Shown: in pieces, positions 16,150 to 24,734 of the stretch | Numbering within the stretch: position 1 is the stretch's first letter | How the letters are laid out: the number at the start of each line of letters is the position of its first letter | DNA from: Betaproteobacteria bacterium | GTDB taxonomy: Bacteria; Pseudomonadota; Gammaproteobacteria; Burkholderiales; CAIKXV01 | Direction of reading: 5' to 3' | DNA: 34,452 nucleotides | Assembly: GCA_021298815.1 (NCBI GenBank) | Contig: JAJTHE010000078.1 | Span: 1-34,452 of the forward strand | The notes under the pieces: generated by a model | Databases searched by the model: none | Seen by the model: the letters and a program-made list of their open reading frames with translations, nothing else | Told to the model about the DNA's origin: nothing | Position numbers and translations under genes: made by a program

Positions 16150-17448
16150 TCAGATCGTCCCGTCGGCGCGCAGCGCGGCGAGTTCCGCCGCGCCCACGCC
16201 CAGTTCGCCGAGCACGGCATCGGTGTCGGCACCGACCGGACGCGGCGCGAGCCGGATCTCGCCGCGGTCGCCGTCGACCGAGAACGGCGCGAGCGGCAAC
16301 TGCATCCGTGCACCGGCAGCGTCGGGCTGCAACGATACCTGCTGGAACAGCTGGCGCGCGGCGAACTGCGGATGCGCAGTCACCTCGGCCAGCGTGTTCA
16401 CGCGACCGCCCGGCGCACCGGCTTCGTTCAGCACCTTCTCCCAGTGCGCCGCGGTGTCGGTCTCGAACACGCGCTGCAGTTCCGCGCGCAGCGCAGGGAT
16501 GTTGCGGTTGCGCTCGGCCAGCGTCGCGAAGCGCGGATCGTCCAGCAGGTGCGCGAGCCCCATCGACTGGAACAAGTGCACGTACTGGTGCTCTTCGTTG
16601 ATCGCGATCGCGAACTGTCCGTCGGACACGCGGTAGGTCGTCGACGCGGGCGCGCGGCTGGCCGCGTCGTTGCCGGGGCGCCCCGGCTGCCGGCCGGTGT
16701 TCACGAACAGGGTCAGCGCCGAGGTCATCAGCGCGAAGTTCGAATCGAGCATGGCCAGGTCGATGAAGCGCCCGCGGCCGGTCTGCGTGCGCTCGAACAG
16801 CGCGCACACCACCGCCAGCGCCGCGTTCATGCCGGTCACGTAGTCGATCACCGGCGGCCCCACCTTGAGCGGATCGCCATCGGGCTGGCCGGTCAGGCTC
16901 ATCAGCCCGGACACGGCCTGGATCACGCTGTCGTAGGCCGGGTGCGTCGCGCGCGGACCGTTGCCGCCATAGGCGGTGATCGCGCAATAGACCAGCTTCG
17001 GGTTGATCTCCGACAGCTGTGCGTAGCCGATGCCACGCTTCTCCGCCGAGCCGGTACGCAGGTTCTGCACCACAACGTCGGCTCCGGCGGCGAGTTTGCG
17101 GAACAGCGCCTGTCCACGCGGCCGGTCGAGGTCGAGCGTGATGCAGCGCTTGTTGCCCGACTGGGTGGACCACGCGACCGACACGCCGGCCTCGGCGAGC
17201 GCCGGGTCGCCGCCGGGGCGGCGCCGGATGGTCTCGCCCCGGCCGGGCGGCTCGACCTTGATCACCTCGGCACCGAGCAGGCCCAGCAGGTAGCTGCAGT
17301 AGGGGCCGGCCAGCACGCGGGTGAGGTCGATCACCCGCAGGCCGGCGAACGGACGGAAGGGCTGTGCCGGGCCACCACCGGTTGCCTGCACCGCCGCCTG
17401 CGCCCCGTCGCCTGCCATGCCCTGCCCTTGATCACCGGCCTGTGCCAT
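16150..17448 (-). CDS. CaiB/BaiF family CoA-transferase (family III)
   Basis: 432 residues. After a Gly/Ala/Gln-rich leader of about 30 residues the family pattern begins: L-R-V-I-D-L-T-R-V-L-A-G-P-Y, G-A-E-V-I-K-V-E-P-P, and N-K-R-C-I-T-L-D-L. The catalytic Asp is expected at Asp202 (V-I-D-Y-V-T-G), the position that forms the enzyme-acyl anhydride in formyl-CoA transferase. G-R-G-R-F-I-D-L-A-M-L-D follows. The common N-F-R-P-G is N-L-R-T-G-S here. Such enzymes move CoA between carboxylic acids; the substrate cannot be read. GGGGGAG precedes the ATG at 17448, supporting this start. Converges on gluQ with a 32-bp gap. Confidence 0.9.
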   Translation of the reverse strand: MAQAGDQGQGMAGDGAQAAVQATGGGPAQPFRPFAGLRVIDLTRVLAGPYCSYLLGLLGAEVIKVEPPGRGETIRRRPGGDPALAEAGVSVAWSTQSGNKRCITLDLDRPRGQALFRKLAAGADVVVQNLRTGSAEKRGIGYAQLSEINPKLVYCAITAYGGNGPRATHPAYDSVIQAVSGLMSLTGQPDGDPLKVGPPVIDYVTGMNAALAVVCALFERTQTGRGRFIDLAMLDSNFALMTSALTLFVNTGRQPGRPGNDAASRAPASTTYRVSDGQFAIAINEEHQYVHLFQSMGLAHLLDDPRFATLAERNRNIPALRAELQRVFETDTAAHWEKVLNEAGAPGGRVNTLAEVTAHPQFAARQLFQQVSLQPDAAGARMQLPLAPFSVDGDRGEIRLAPRPVGADTDAVLGELGVGAAELAALRADGTI

Positions 17449-17511
17449 CGCTCCCCCTGTCCGCTCTTGTCATCGCATCGAGGGGACGGATGTTAACCGC
17501 ACGCGCCGGAG

Positions 17512-19002
17512 TCAGTCCTCGTGGTGGGTCAGCCGCAGGATGAATCCGCCCGACTTCTCGTCGCGGGTAAGTTCCATCAGCCCGCGCGCCTGCGCCTCCT
17601 CGAGCAGTTCGCTGAACGTGCGGAATCCGTAATAGGACTCGTTGAAGCCCGGGTTGCGGCGCTTGAGCGTCTGCTTGACCATCGAGCCCCAGATGCGCTC
17701 TTCCTCGCCACGTTCGGCCACCAGCGCCTCGACCGTCGCGAGCACCAGGTCGATCGCCTGCTGTGCCTTGTCCGAGCCGTCGCTGCCGACCGGATCGGCC
17801 GGATGGATCGCAGCCGGGTTGGTACCGGGCCGCGTTGCCAGGCGCGCCTCGGCAGCAGCCGCGTCGGCAGCCGCACGGGCGAGGGCCTCGGCCTCGGCTT
17901 CCGCCAGCCGTGCAGCCTCCGCCAGTGCCGCCTTGCTGCCCGCACGCGGGCGCCGGGTCCTGGGCTTCGCCACCGGGGCCGGCGCATCGGCCGGTGGCGC
18001 TTCGCCGGCACCCTCGACCGCCGTTGCGTCGATCGCCTCCGGCGCCGGCAGCGCGGACGCCTCCGGTGCGGCCTCGTCCGATGCATCCGCAGCACCTGCG
18101 GTCCCTGCCGCGGCCGCAGCAGCCCCGCGTCGCGATCCGCCACGCGCCCGTGTGCTCTTCGCACGCGCGCGTCCGCGCGGTGCGGATGCCTCGGCATCCT
18201 CGGCACCGGAAGCCGGGGCCGCGCCCTGTTCGACGGTGGCATCCGTCGCCACGGCGCCAGGGGTCGCGGGGTACGCGGCCGGATCGACGATCGGCCCAGC
18301 CGCTCCTGCGGACGCGACGCCTGCGGCCGCCTCTGCAGCGGCATCGGCCACCGCTTCGGCATTGCGGCCGCGCTGGCCGCCCCGGGGTCCGCCACGCAGC
18401 GATTCGTGCAGCGGCAGCGGCGGCCCGACCATCGGCTGCACCGCATGGCCGTTGCCATCCGGCCGCGGCGAACCGGGTCTGCGCGACGAGCCGGAACGTC
18501 CGCGCGGCATGCCGCCGCGGCCCGCCGGCTGTTCGCGCACCAGGTCGTCGTAGTAGATGAATTCGTCGCAGATGTTGATCAGCAGGTCGGAGGTCGACTG
18601 CTTCACGCCGACGCCGATCACCGTCTTCGCGTTCTCGCGCAGCTTGGCCACCAGCGGCGAGAAGTCGGAATCGCCGGTGAGCAGCACGAAGGTATCGAGG
18701 TGGGCCTTGGTGTAGCAGAGGTCGAGCGCATCGACCACCATGCGGATGTCGGCGGAGTTCTTGCCCGACTGGCGCACATGCGGGATCTCGATGAGCTCGA
18801 ACGAGGCCTCGTGCATCGACCGCTTGAACTGCTTGTAGCGGTCCCAGTCGCAGTACGCCTTGCGCACCACGATGTTGCCCTTCAGCAGCAGCCGCTCGAG
18901 CACCTTGTCGATGTCGAACTTCGCGTAGTTGGCGTCACGCACGCCGAGGGCCACGTTCTCGAAATCGCAGAACACGGCCATGTTGGTGATCTCAGTCGCC
19001 AT
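17512..19002 (-). CDS. NYN-domain (DUF88/LabA-like) ribonuclease-like protein with C-terminal LOTUS/OST-HTH domain
   Basis: 496 residues in three parts. Residues 1-158 are a NYN/PIN-like nuclease domain with acidic residues Asp13 (F-C-D-F-E-N), Asp85 (N-S-A-D-I), Asp111 and Asp113 (L-L-T-G-D-S-D-F-S). Residues about 160-400 are a low-complexity linker, first Arg/Gly-rich (R-G-G-P-R-G-G-Q-R-G-R), then Ala/Pro/Glu-rich with another basic patch. Residues about 405-496 resemble an OST-HTH/LOTUS RNA-binding domain (W-G-S-M-V-K-Q-T-L-K-R-R-N-P-G-F, then S-Y-Y-G-F-R-T-F-S-E-L-L). Together this suggests an RNA-processing or RNA-decay protein. It lies downstream of rph and rdgB on the same strand. Target and activity are unknown. 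Confidence 0.85.
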   Translation of the reverse strand: MATEITNMAVFCDFENVALGVRDANYAKFDIDKVLERLLLKGNIVVRKAYCDWDRYKQFKRSMHEASFELIEIPHVRQSGKNSADIRMVVDALDLCYTKAHLDTFVLLTGDSDFSPLVAKLRENAKTVIGVGVKQSTSDLLINICDEFIYYDDLVREQPAGRGGMPRGRSGSSRRPGSPRPDGNGHAVQPMVGPPLPLHESLRGGPRGGQRGRNAEAVADAAAEAAAGVASAGAAGPIVDPAAYPATPGAVATDATVEQGAAPASGAEDAEASAPRGRARAKSTRARGGSRRGAAAAAAGTAGAADASDEAAPEASALPAPEAIDATAVEGAGEAPPADAPAPVAKPRTRRPRAGSKAALAEAARLAEAEAEALARAAADAAAAEARLATRPGTNPAAIHPADPVGSDGSDKAQQAIDLVLATVEALVAERGEEERIWGSMVKQTLKRRNPGFNESYYGFRTFSELLEEAQARGLMELTRDEKSGGFILRLTHHED

Positions 19003-19055
19003 CGACAGGCATCCTCTCAGGGGGGCCCGCGGGCTGCGCCGCGCGGGGGGTCCCG

Positions 19056-19073
19056 CCGCCGGTGGTCCGGCGG
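19056..19073 (-). other. Perfect hairpin between rdgB and the NYN gene
   Basis: CCGCCGG (19056-19062), loop of four, CCGGCGG (19067-19073) forms a perfect 7-bp stem starting five bases beyond the rdgB stop codon. No T-run follows on the minus strand, so it is more likely an mRNA-stabilising or weak pausing element than a full terminator. Confidence 0.35.
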
Positions 19074-19077
19074 ATCT

Positions 19078-19722
19078 TCAGAAATCCGAGCGCAGCTTGC
19101 CGGCGATGCTCGCCAGCGCCAGCGCACGGTGGCTGATCCGGTTCTTCAGCTCCGCCGGCATCTGTGCCACGGTCAGGCCGGTCGCGGGGATCAGGAACCA
19201 CGGATCGTAGCCGAACCCGCCCTCGCCGGACGCCGCACGGGCTACTTCGCCCGCCCACAGGCCTTCGCCGATCAGCGGCTGCGGGTCGTCCGCCGAGCGC
19301 ACGACCACGATCACGCAGTAGTAGTGTGCGCGCCGGTCGGCGACGCCGTCGAGCGCGGCGACCAGTTTCTCGTTGTTGCGCGCATCGGACTTCGGTTCGC
19401 CCGCATAGCGCGCGGAATGCACGCCCGGGGCCCCGCCCAGGGCGGCGACGCAGATGCCGGAGTCGTCGGCCAGCGCCGGCAGCCCGGTCGATGCCGACGC
19501 ATGGCGCGCCTTGGTCAGTGCGTTCTCGATGAAGGTGCAGTACGGCTCGGGCGCCTCGGTGACTCCGAACGCTCCCTGCGGGATCACCTCGAAGTCCAGC
19601 GGCGCGAGGATGTGGTCGATCTCGCGCAGCTTGCCGGCGTTGCCGCTGGCGATCACCAGGCGCCTGCGCGCCGCCCCCCCGGGGCTGCCGGCCGCGTTGG
19701 CGGTGGCGTCGGACGCCGCCAT
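19078..19722 (-). CDS. rdgB: Non-canonical purine NTP pyrophosphatase (RdgB/HAM1)
   Basis: 214 residues. Removes dITP, dXTP, ITP and XTP by hydrolysis to the monophosphate and pyrophosphate, protecting DNA and RNA from deaminated bases. Visible motifs are S-G-N-A-G-K (26-31), F-I-E-N-A-L-T-K-A-R-H-A (64-75), L-A-D-D-S-G-I (84-90), G-G-F-G-Y-D-P and near the end I-S-H-R-A-L-A. The first 18 residues before R-R-L-V-I-A-S-G-N are a variable Ala/Gly leader. The start codon is one base after the rph stop, so the pair is co-transcribed and translationally linked, the usual betaproteobacterial arrangement. Confidence 0.94.
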   Translation of the reverse strand: MAASDATANAAGSPGGAARRRLVIASGNAGKLREIDHILAPLDFEVIPQGAFGVTEAPEPYCTFIENALTKARHASASTGLPALADDSGICVAALGGAPGVHSARYAGEPKSDARNNEKLVAALDGVADRRAHYYCVIVVVRSADDPQPLIGEGLWAGEVARAASGEGGFGYDPWFLIPATGLTVAQMPAELKNRISHRALALASIAGKLRSDF

Positions 19723-19723
19723 T

Positions 19724-20500
19724 TCAGGCGCTCCCGCCGGCGGCCGGCAGCGCCAGCGCCAGCGCCTGCTTCTGCAGCGCGATCAGTTCGGCGATGCCCT
19801 TGCCGGCAAGTTCCAGCAGCGCATCCATCTCGGCGCGAGAGAATGCCTCGCCCTCGGCGGTGCCCTGCACCTCGATGAAGCGGCCGCTGCCGTTCATCAC
19901 CACGTTCATGTCGGTGTCGCAGTCGGAATCTTCCGCGTAGTCGAGGTCGAGCACCGGCACCCCGCGCCAGACGCCGACCGACACCGCGGCGACCGGCTCG
20001 CGGATCGGCAGCGCGGGGATCAGCCCCCGGCGTACCAGCCCGGACAGCGCATCGTGCACCGCGACGAAGGCGCCGGTGATGCTGGCCGTGCGCGTGCCGC
20101 CATCGGCCTGGATCACGTCGCAGTCGATCTGCAGGGTACGCTCGCCCAGCGCGGTCAGGTCGACCGCGGCGCGCAGCGAGCGGCCGATCAGGCGCTGGAT
20201 CTCCAGGGTGCGGCCGGACTGCTTGCCGCGCGCGGCCTCGCGCGACATGCGCGTATGGGTCGAGCGCGGCAGCATGCCGTACTCGGCGGTCATCCAGCCC
20301 TGGCCCTTGCCGCGCAGGAACGAGGGCACGCCTTCCTCGATGCTGGCGGTGCAGATCACTCGGGTGTCGCCGGCGCCGACCAGCACCGATCCTTCGGCGT
20401 GGCGGGTGAACCCGCGCTGCAGGGTGACATGGCGGAGTTCGGAGGGCGCGCGTCCGCTGGGACGGGCGATGGCTATGGAAGTCGAAGGCGGCTGGGTCAT
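19724..20500 (-). CDS. rph: Ribonuclease PH
   Basis: 258 residues, phosphate-dependent 3'-5' exoribonuclease that trims tRNA 3' ends and forms hexameric rings. Family blocks seen: [18 protein letters not shown] near 36, [14 protein letters not shown] near 68, [15 protein letters not shown] near 95, [13 protein letters not shown] near 127 and [16 protein letters not shown] near 190. The length is slightly above the usual 238 because of an N-terminal extension of about 18 residues. It is the first gene of a minus-strand unit with rdgB, divergent from yicC. Confidence 0.95.
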   Translation of the reverse strand: MTQPPSTSIAIARPSGRAPSELRHVTLQRGFTRHAEGSVLVGAGDTRVICTASIEEGVPSFLRGKGQGWMTAEYGMLPRSTHTRMSREAARGKQSGRTLEIQRLIGRSLRAAVDLTALGERTLQIDCDVIQADGGTRTASITGAFVAVHDALSGLVRRGLIPALPIREPVAAVSVGVWRGVPVLDLDYAEDSDCDTDMNVVMNGSGRFIEVQGTAEGEAFSRAEMDALLELAGKGIAELIALQKQALALALPAAGGSA

Positions 20501-20657
20501 CGGGATCGGGCGCTGTGCTATCGTCGACGCAAGGCGCGGATTGTCTGCGCTGGCGCGATCGGTTACAACCCCCGCGGCAGCATCCGCGCGATGCCGGGGC
20601 GGCGCCAGGCGAAGCCGGGCGGGCCGCGCGCATCACCCAGGCAGATCAGGAAGATTC

Positions 20658-21533
20658 ATGGCAAGCAAGATCAGCAGCATGACCGGCTACGCGGTGGCCA
20701 CGCGCGAACTCCCGCAGGGTGTGTTCACGCTCGAACTGCGCGCGGTGAACAACCGCTTCCTCGACCTGCAGTTCCGCATGCCTGAGGAAGTGCGCGCGTT
20801 CGAGCAGCCGATGCGGGAACTGGTCGCCGCGAAGGTGGGCCGCGGCAAGGTCGAGTGCCGGGTGTCGATCAACGCAGCCGGCACCGGGGGCACCCAGAGC
20901 TCGCTCGACCCGGCGGCGCTGGCCAACCTGCTGCAACTCGCCACCGCGGTGCGTACCGCCGCGCCGGGCGCGCCGGCACTGGGCGTGGCCGAGATCCTGC
21001 GCTGGCCGGGGGTGCTGGTCACCCAGGCACTGGCCGGCGACGAACTGCGCGAGACCATCCTGGGGCTGTGCGCCGAGGCGCTCGCCCAGTTCAACGCCTC
21101 GCGCGAGCGCGAAGGCGACAAGCTGCGCACGTTCATCCTCGAGCGTGCCGACGGCGTGGCGGCGATCGTCGCCGACGTCAGGCCGCGCATCCCGGCGCTG
21201 CTCGCCGCGCAGCGCGAGAAGCTGGTGGCGCGCCTGGCCGATGCCGGCATCGCGGCCGACCCGGAGCGCCTCGCCCAGGAGCTCGTGATCTACGCGTCGA
21301 AGATCGACGTCGAGGAAGAGCTGTCCCGGCTGTCCGCCCATGTCGACGAGCTGCGGCGCACGCTGTCGCGCGGCGGCGCGATGGGCAAGCGGCTCGACTT
21401 CCTGATGCAGGAGTTCAACCGCGAATCCAACACGCTGGGTTCCAAGTCGGTCGACACCGCCACCACCCAGGCCGCCATCGAGCTCAAGGTGCTGATCGAG
21501 CAAATGCGCGAGCAGATCCAGAATGTCGAATAG
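20658..21533 (+). CDS. yicC: YicC family endoribonuclease-like protein
   Basis: 291 residues. Starts with M-T-G-Y-A after a short lead, followed by E-L-R-A-V-N-N-R-F-L-D-L, and ends with the conserved C-terminal block E-L-S-R-L-S-A-H-V-D-E-L, G-K-R-L-D-F-L-M-Q-E-F-N-R-E-S-N-T-L-G-S-K. YicC of Escherichia coli has been connected with RNA degradation and ribonuclease activity; the precise role here is inferred from family. AGGAAG lies at a good distance from the ATG at 20658. The stop codon is directly followed by the gmk start codon (TAGATG), so the two genes are translationally coupled. Confidence 0.93.
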   Translation: MASKISSMTGYAVATRELPQGVFTLELRAVNNRFLDLQFRMPEEVRAFEQPMRELVAAKVGRGKVECRVSINAAGTGGTQSSLDPAALANLLQLATAVRTAAPGAPALGVAEILRWPGVLVTQALAGDELRETILGLCAEALAQFNASREREGDKLRTFILERADGVAAIVADVRPRIPALLAAQREKLVARLADAGIAADPERLAQELVIYASKIDVEEELSRLSAHVDELRRTLSRGGAMGKRLDFLMQEFNRESNTLGSKSVDTATTQAAIELKVLIEQMREQIQNVE

Positions 21534-22142
21534 ATGAGCGGCTGCCTGTTCGTGGTCAGCGCACCCTCGGGCGCCGGCAAGACCTCGCTGGTCAATGCGC
21601 TGCTCGCCGCCGACCCGGCGGTGCGCAAGTCGGTGTCCTACACCACGCGCGATCCGCGCCCGGGCGAGGCCGACGGCCACGACTACCATTTCGTCACCAT
21701 GGCGGCGTTCGAGCGCATGATCGAGGCGAACGACCTGCTCGAGCATGCGCAGGTGCACGGCAACCGCTATGGCACCGGCCGCACCTGGGTGCTGGACGCG
21801 CTCGCGGCCGGTGACGACATCGTGCTCGAGATCGACTGGCAGGGGGCGCAGCAGGTCCGGCGCCTCTACCCGCAGGCGGTCAGCGTGTTCATCCTGCCGC
21901 CCTCGATCGACGCGCTCGAGAGCCGTCTGCGCGGCCGCGGCCAGGACAGCGACGCGGTGATCGACCGCCGGGTGCAGGCGGCACGCGCGGAGATCTCCCA
22001 TGTGCACGAGTTCGACTATGTTATAGTGAATTCGGTATTCGCCACCGCTGCGCGTGAACTGCAGAGCATTGCCATCGCGCACCGCCTGATGCGTCCCGCG
22101 CAGCTCGCACGCCACCAGGCGCTGATCGACGCGCTCAGATGA
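21534..22142 (+). CDS. gmk: Guanylate kinase
   Basis: 202 residues. Phosphorylates GMP to GDP with ATP. The P-loop A-P-S-G-A-G-K-T-S is at residues 10-18; the GMP-binding block [13 protein letters not shown] follows near 33-45, then G-x-D-Y-H-F and, further on, [12 protein letters not shown]. The length is normal for bacterial enzymes. It lies between yicC and rpoZ in the standard betaproteobacterial order and shares a transcription unit with a (p)ppGpp synthase gene; guanylate kinase is a known (p)ppGpp target in some bacteria, which makes the linkage sensible. Confidence 0.96.
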   Translation: MSGCLFVVSAPSGAGKTSLVNALLAADPAVRKSVSYTTRDPRPGEADGHDYHFVTMAAFERMIEANDLLEHAQVHGNRYGTGRTWVLDALAAGDDIVLEIDWQGAQQVRRLYPQAVSVFILPPSIDALESRLRGRGQDSDAVIDRRVQAARAEISHVHEFDYVIVNSVFATAARELQSIAIAHRLMRPAQLARHQALIDALR

Positions 22143-22188
22143 ACCCTCCCGGTGTGTCTCCGCACGCCGGGCAGCTGGAGATTTCGAC

Positions 22189-22398
22189 ATGGCCCGTATC
22201 ACCGTAGACGACGCCCTCAAGCAGGTCACCAACCGTTTCGAGCTGACCCTCGCAGCCACCTACCGCGCGCGCCAGCTCACGATGGGCGCCACCCCGCTGG
22301 TCGAGGCGAACAAGGACAAGCCGACCGTGATCGCGCTGCGCGAGATCGCGATGGGCAAGATCAGCCTCGACATCATGCACCGTCCGCCGAGCGCCTGA
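22189..22398 (+). CDS. rpoZ: RNA polymerase omega subunit
   Basis: 69 residues. [11 protein letters not shown] at the N-terminus, V-T-N-R-F-E-L and A-A-T-Y-R-A-R-Q-L are typical of proteobacterial omega, as is V-I-A-L-R-E-I-A near the end. Omega assists beta-prime folding and contributes to one ppGpp-binding site on RNA polymerase. It is 46 bp after gmk and upstream of spoT, the usual order. A strong inverted repeat follows the gene at 22461-22497. Confidence 0.95.
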   Translation: MARITVDDALKQVTNRFELTLAATYRARQLTMGATPLVEANKDKPTVIALREIAMGKISLDIMHRPPSA

Positions 22399-22460
22399 GC
22401 CTCCAGGGCGCCGCGCGCCCGCCCCGCCCTCGTGCCTGCCTCGCCGCCGGCACGGGTGGA

Positions 22461-22497
22461 CAACGCCGCCCCGCGCCGAAGGCTCCGGGCGGCGTTG
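22461..22497 (+). terminator. Perfect 11-bp inverted repeat between rpoZ and spoT
   Basis: CAACGCCGCCC (22461-22471) and GGGCGGCGTTG (22487-22497) are exact reverse complements separated by 15 bases, followed by TGCTTTCT. This is a strong GC-rich hairpin with only a weak T-tract, so partial termination or attenuation between rpoZ and spoT is likelier than a full stop. Confidence 0.6.
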
Positions 22498-22527
22498 TGC
22501 TTTCTGGTAGGCTCCGGTCGTAGGTGC

Positions 22528-22557
22528 GTCGGTCGTTGAAGTGTCGGTCGTTGCAGT
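22528..22557 (+). repeat. 15-bp tandem duplication upstream of spoT
   Basis: GTCGGTCGTTGAAGT (22528-22542) is repeated as GTCGGTCGTTGCAGT (22543-22557) with one mismatch; a more degenerate third copy may precede it from about 22513. The GTG at 22541, a possible spoT start, falls inside this repeat. Confidence 0.7.
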
Positions 22558-22594
22558 GCGACCGGTCGATCCAACCATACGGGCTGCAGCGCTG

Positions 22595-24730
22595 ATGGTC
22601 GAAGCCGAACTGCTGTTCAAGGACCTCACGTCCTACCTCAAGGCGGACGACGTGTCCCGGCTGCAGCGTGCCTACGCGTTCAGCGAAGCCGCGCACCACG
22701 GCCAGTTCCGCAAGAGCGGCGAGCCCTACATCTCGCACCCGCTGGCGGTGGCGAAGATCCTGGCGCAGTGGCACCTCGACCCGCAGGCGCTGACCGCCGC
22801 GCTGCTGCACGACGTGATGGAAGACACCGCCGTCACGAAGGAGGAGATCGCGGAGTCGTTCGGCAGGCCGGTGGCCGAACTGGTCGACGGCGTGTCCAAG
22901 ATCGACGCGATCGAGTTCCAGAGCAAGGAAGACTTCCAGGCCGAGAACTTCCGCAAGATGCTGCTGGCGATGGCGCGCGACGTGCGCGTGATCCTGATCA
23001 AGCTCGCCGACCGCCTCCACAACATGCGCACGATGCAGGTGATGGACCCGGTGCGCAAGAAGCGCATAGCGCGCGAGACGCTGGACATCTACGCGCCGAT
23101 CGCCAACCGGCTGGGCCTGAACAGCATCTACCAGGAGCTCGAGGATCTCTCCTTCCGCTACCTGCACCCGACGCGCTACCGGGTGCTCGCCAAGGCGCTC
23201 AAGACCTCGCGCGGCAACCGGCGCGAGGTGGTCGGCAAGGTGCTCGACGCGATCCTCGTCCGGCTGAAGGACGGCGGCATAGAGGCCTCGGTCACCGGGC
23301 GCGAGAAGCACCTGTACTCGATCTACAACAAGATGCTGGAGAAGCAACTGTCGTTCGCGCAGGTGCAGGACATCTACGGCTTCCGGGTGATCGTGAAGGA
23401 CGTGCCGTCCTGCTACGTGGCGCTGGGCGTACTGCACGGGCTGTACAAGCCGTTCCCGGGAAAATTCAAGGACTACATCGCGATCCCGAAGGCCAACGGC
23501 TACCAGTCGCTGCACACCACGCTGTTCGGTCCGTTCGGGATGCCGCTGGAAGTGCAGATCCGCACCCACGAGATGCACAAGATCGCCGAGGCCGGCGTCG
23601 CCTCGCACTGGCTGTACAAGACCTCCGACGCCGACCTGAACGAGCTGCACCAGAAGACCCACCAGTGGCTGCAGAGCCTGCTCGAGCTGCAGACCACCTC
23701 CGGCACCGCGGTCGAGTTCCTGGAACACCTGAAGGTCGACCTGTTCCCGGACGAGGTCTACGTGTTCACGCCAAAGGGCAAGATCATGGCGCTGCCGCGC
23801 GGCGCGACCGCCGTCGACTTCGCCTACTTCGTGCACACCGACATCGGCAACCGCGCGATCGCGGTGAAGATCAACGACGAGCTGATGCCGCTGCGCACCG
23901 AGCTGAAGAACGGCGACCGGGTGGACATCATCACCGCGGTGCAGGCGCGGCCGAACCCGGCCTGGCTCAACTTCGTCGCCACCGCACGCGCTCGCTCGCA
24001 GATCCGCCACTTCCTGAAGACGATGCAGCTCGAGGAATCGGTGCTTCTCGGCGAGCGGCTCCTCAACCAGGCGCTGGCGACGCTCAAGGGCACGCCGGCC
24101 GAGATCGACGCCGACAGCTGGGACAAGTACCTGCGCGAGTCGGGCGCCAAGGGCAAGGCCGAGCTGCATGCCGACATCGGGCTGGGCAAGCGGCTGGCGG
24201 CGGTGGTCGCGGCGAGCCTGCTGCAGCGTTCCGGCAGCGCGCCGTCCGAGCAGCAGATGCCGGGTACCATCCTGATCCGCGGCACCGAGGGCATGGCGGC
24301 GCAGCTCGCGCGCTGCTGCAACCCGATCCCGGGCGACCCGGTGATCGGCCTGGTCAGCAAGGGCCAGGGCATCGTCATACACACCCAGGACTGCCCGGTG
24401 ATCCGCAAGAGCCGGCACGAGTCCGACCGCTGGGTAGACGTGCAGTGGGACGACAAGACCCGGCGTACCTTCCTGGTCAGCATCCGCCTATCGGTGGCCA
24501 ACGAGCGCGGCGTGCTCGCTCGGGTGGCCGGCGGCATCGCCGAGGCCGGGTCGAACATCGACAACGTCAGCGTCGAGCAGTCCGACTCAAGCGCCTACTC
24601 GACGATGAACTTCACGCTGCAGGTGACCAACCGCTTCCACCTGGCGCAGATCATGAAGCGGCTGCGGCTGATCCCGGAGGTGGTGCGCATCGTGCGGGTG
24701 AAGGGGCAGCCGAAGGAACGCGATCAGTGA
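22595..24730 (+). CDS. spoT: Bifunctional (p)ppGpp synthetase/hydrolase (Rel/SpoT)
   Basis: 711 residues from the ATG at 22595. The HD hydrolase domain is intact with L-L-H-D-V-M-E-D-T near residues 70-79, so the protein should degrade (p)ppGpp as well as make it. The synthetase domain follows (G-R-E-K-H-L-Y-S-I-Y-N-K-M, D-I-Y-G-F-R-V-I-V, G-Y-Q-S-L-H-T-T), then the TGS domain (V-F-T-P-K-G-K-I-M-A-L-P-R-G-A-T-A-V-D-F-A-Y), a helical/conserved-Cys region with A-R-C-C-N-P-I-P-G-D, and a C-terminal ACT domain (S-V-A-N-E-R-G-V-L-A-R-V-A). An in-frame GTG at 22541 gives 729 residues but lies within a tandem repeat without a ribosome site; I prefer the ATG with moderate certainty. Confidence 0.94.
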   Translation: MVEAELLFKDLTSYLKADDVSRLQRAYAFSEAAHHGQFRKSGEPYISHPLAVAKILAQWHLDPQALTAALLHDVMEDTAVTKEEIAESFGRPVAELVDGVSKIDAIEFQSKEDFQAENFRKMLLAMARDVRVILIKLADRLHNMRTMQVMDPVRKKRIARETLDIYAPIANRLGLNSIYQELEDLSFRYLHPTRYRVLAKALKTSRGNRREVVGKVLDAILVRLKDGGIEASVTGREKHLYSIYNKMLEKQLSFAQVQDIYGFRVIVKDVPSCYVALGVLHGLYKPFPGKFKDYIAIPKANGYQSLHTTLFGPFGMPLEVQIRTHEMHKIAEAGVASHWLYKTSDADLNELHQKTHQWLQSLLELQTTSGTAVEFLEHLKVDLFPDEVYVFTPKGKIMALPRGATAVDFAYFVHTDIGNRAIAVKINDELMPLRTELKNGDRVDIITAVQARPNPAWLNFVATARARSQIRHFLKTMQLEESVLLGERLLNQALATLKGTPAEIDADSWDKYLRESGAKGKAELHADIGLGKRLAAVVAASLLQRSGSAPSEQQMPGTILIRGTEGMAAQLARCCNPIPGDPVIGLVSKGQGIVIHTQDCPVIRKSRHESDRWVDVQWDDKTRRTFLVSIRLSVANERGVLARVAGGIAEAGSNIDNVSVEQSDSSAYSTMNFTLQVTNRFHLAQIMKRLRLIPEVVRIVRVKGQPKERDQ

Positions 24731-24734
24731 CCCG

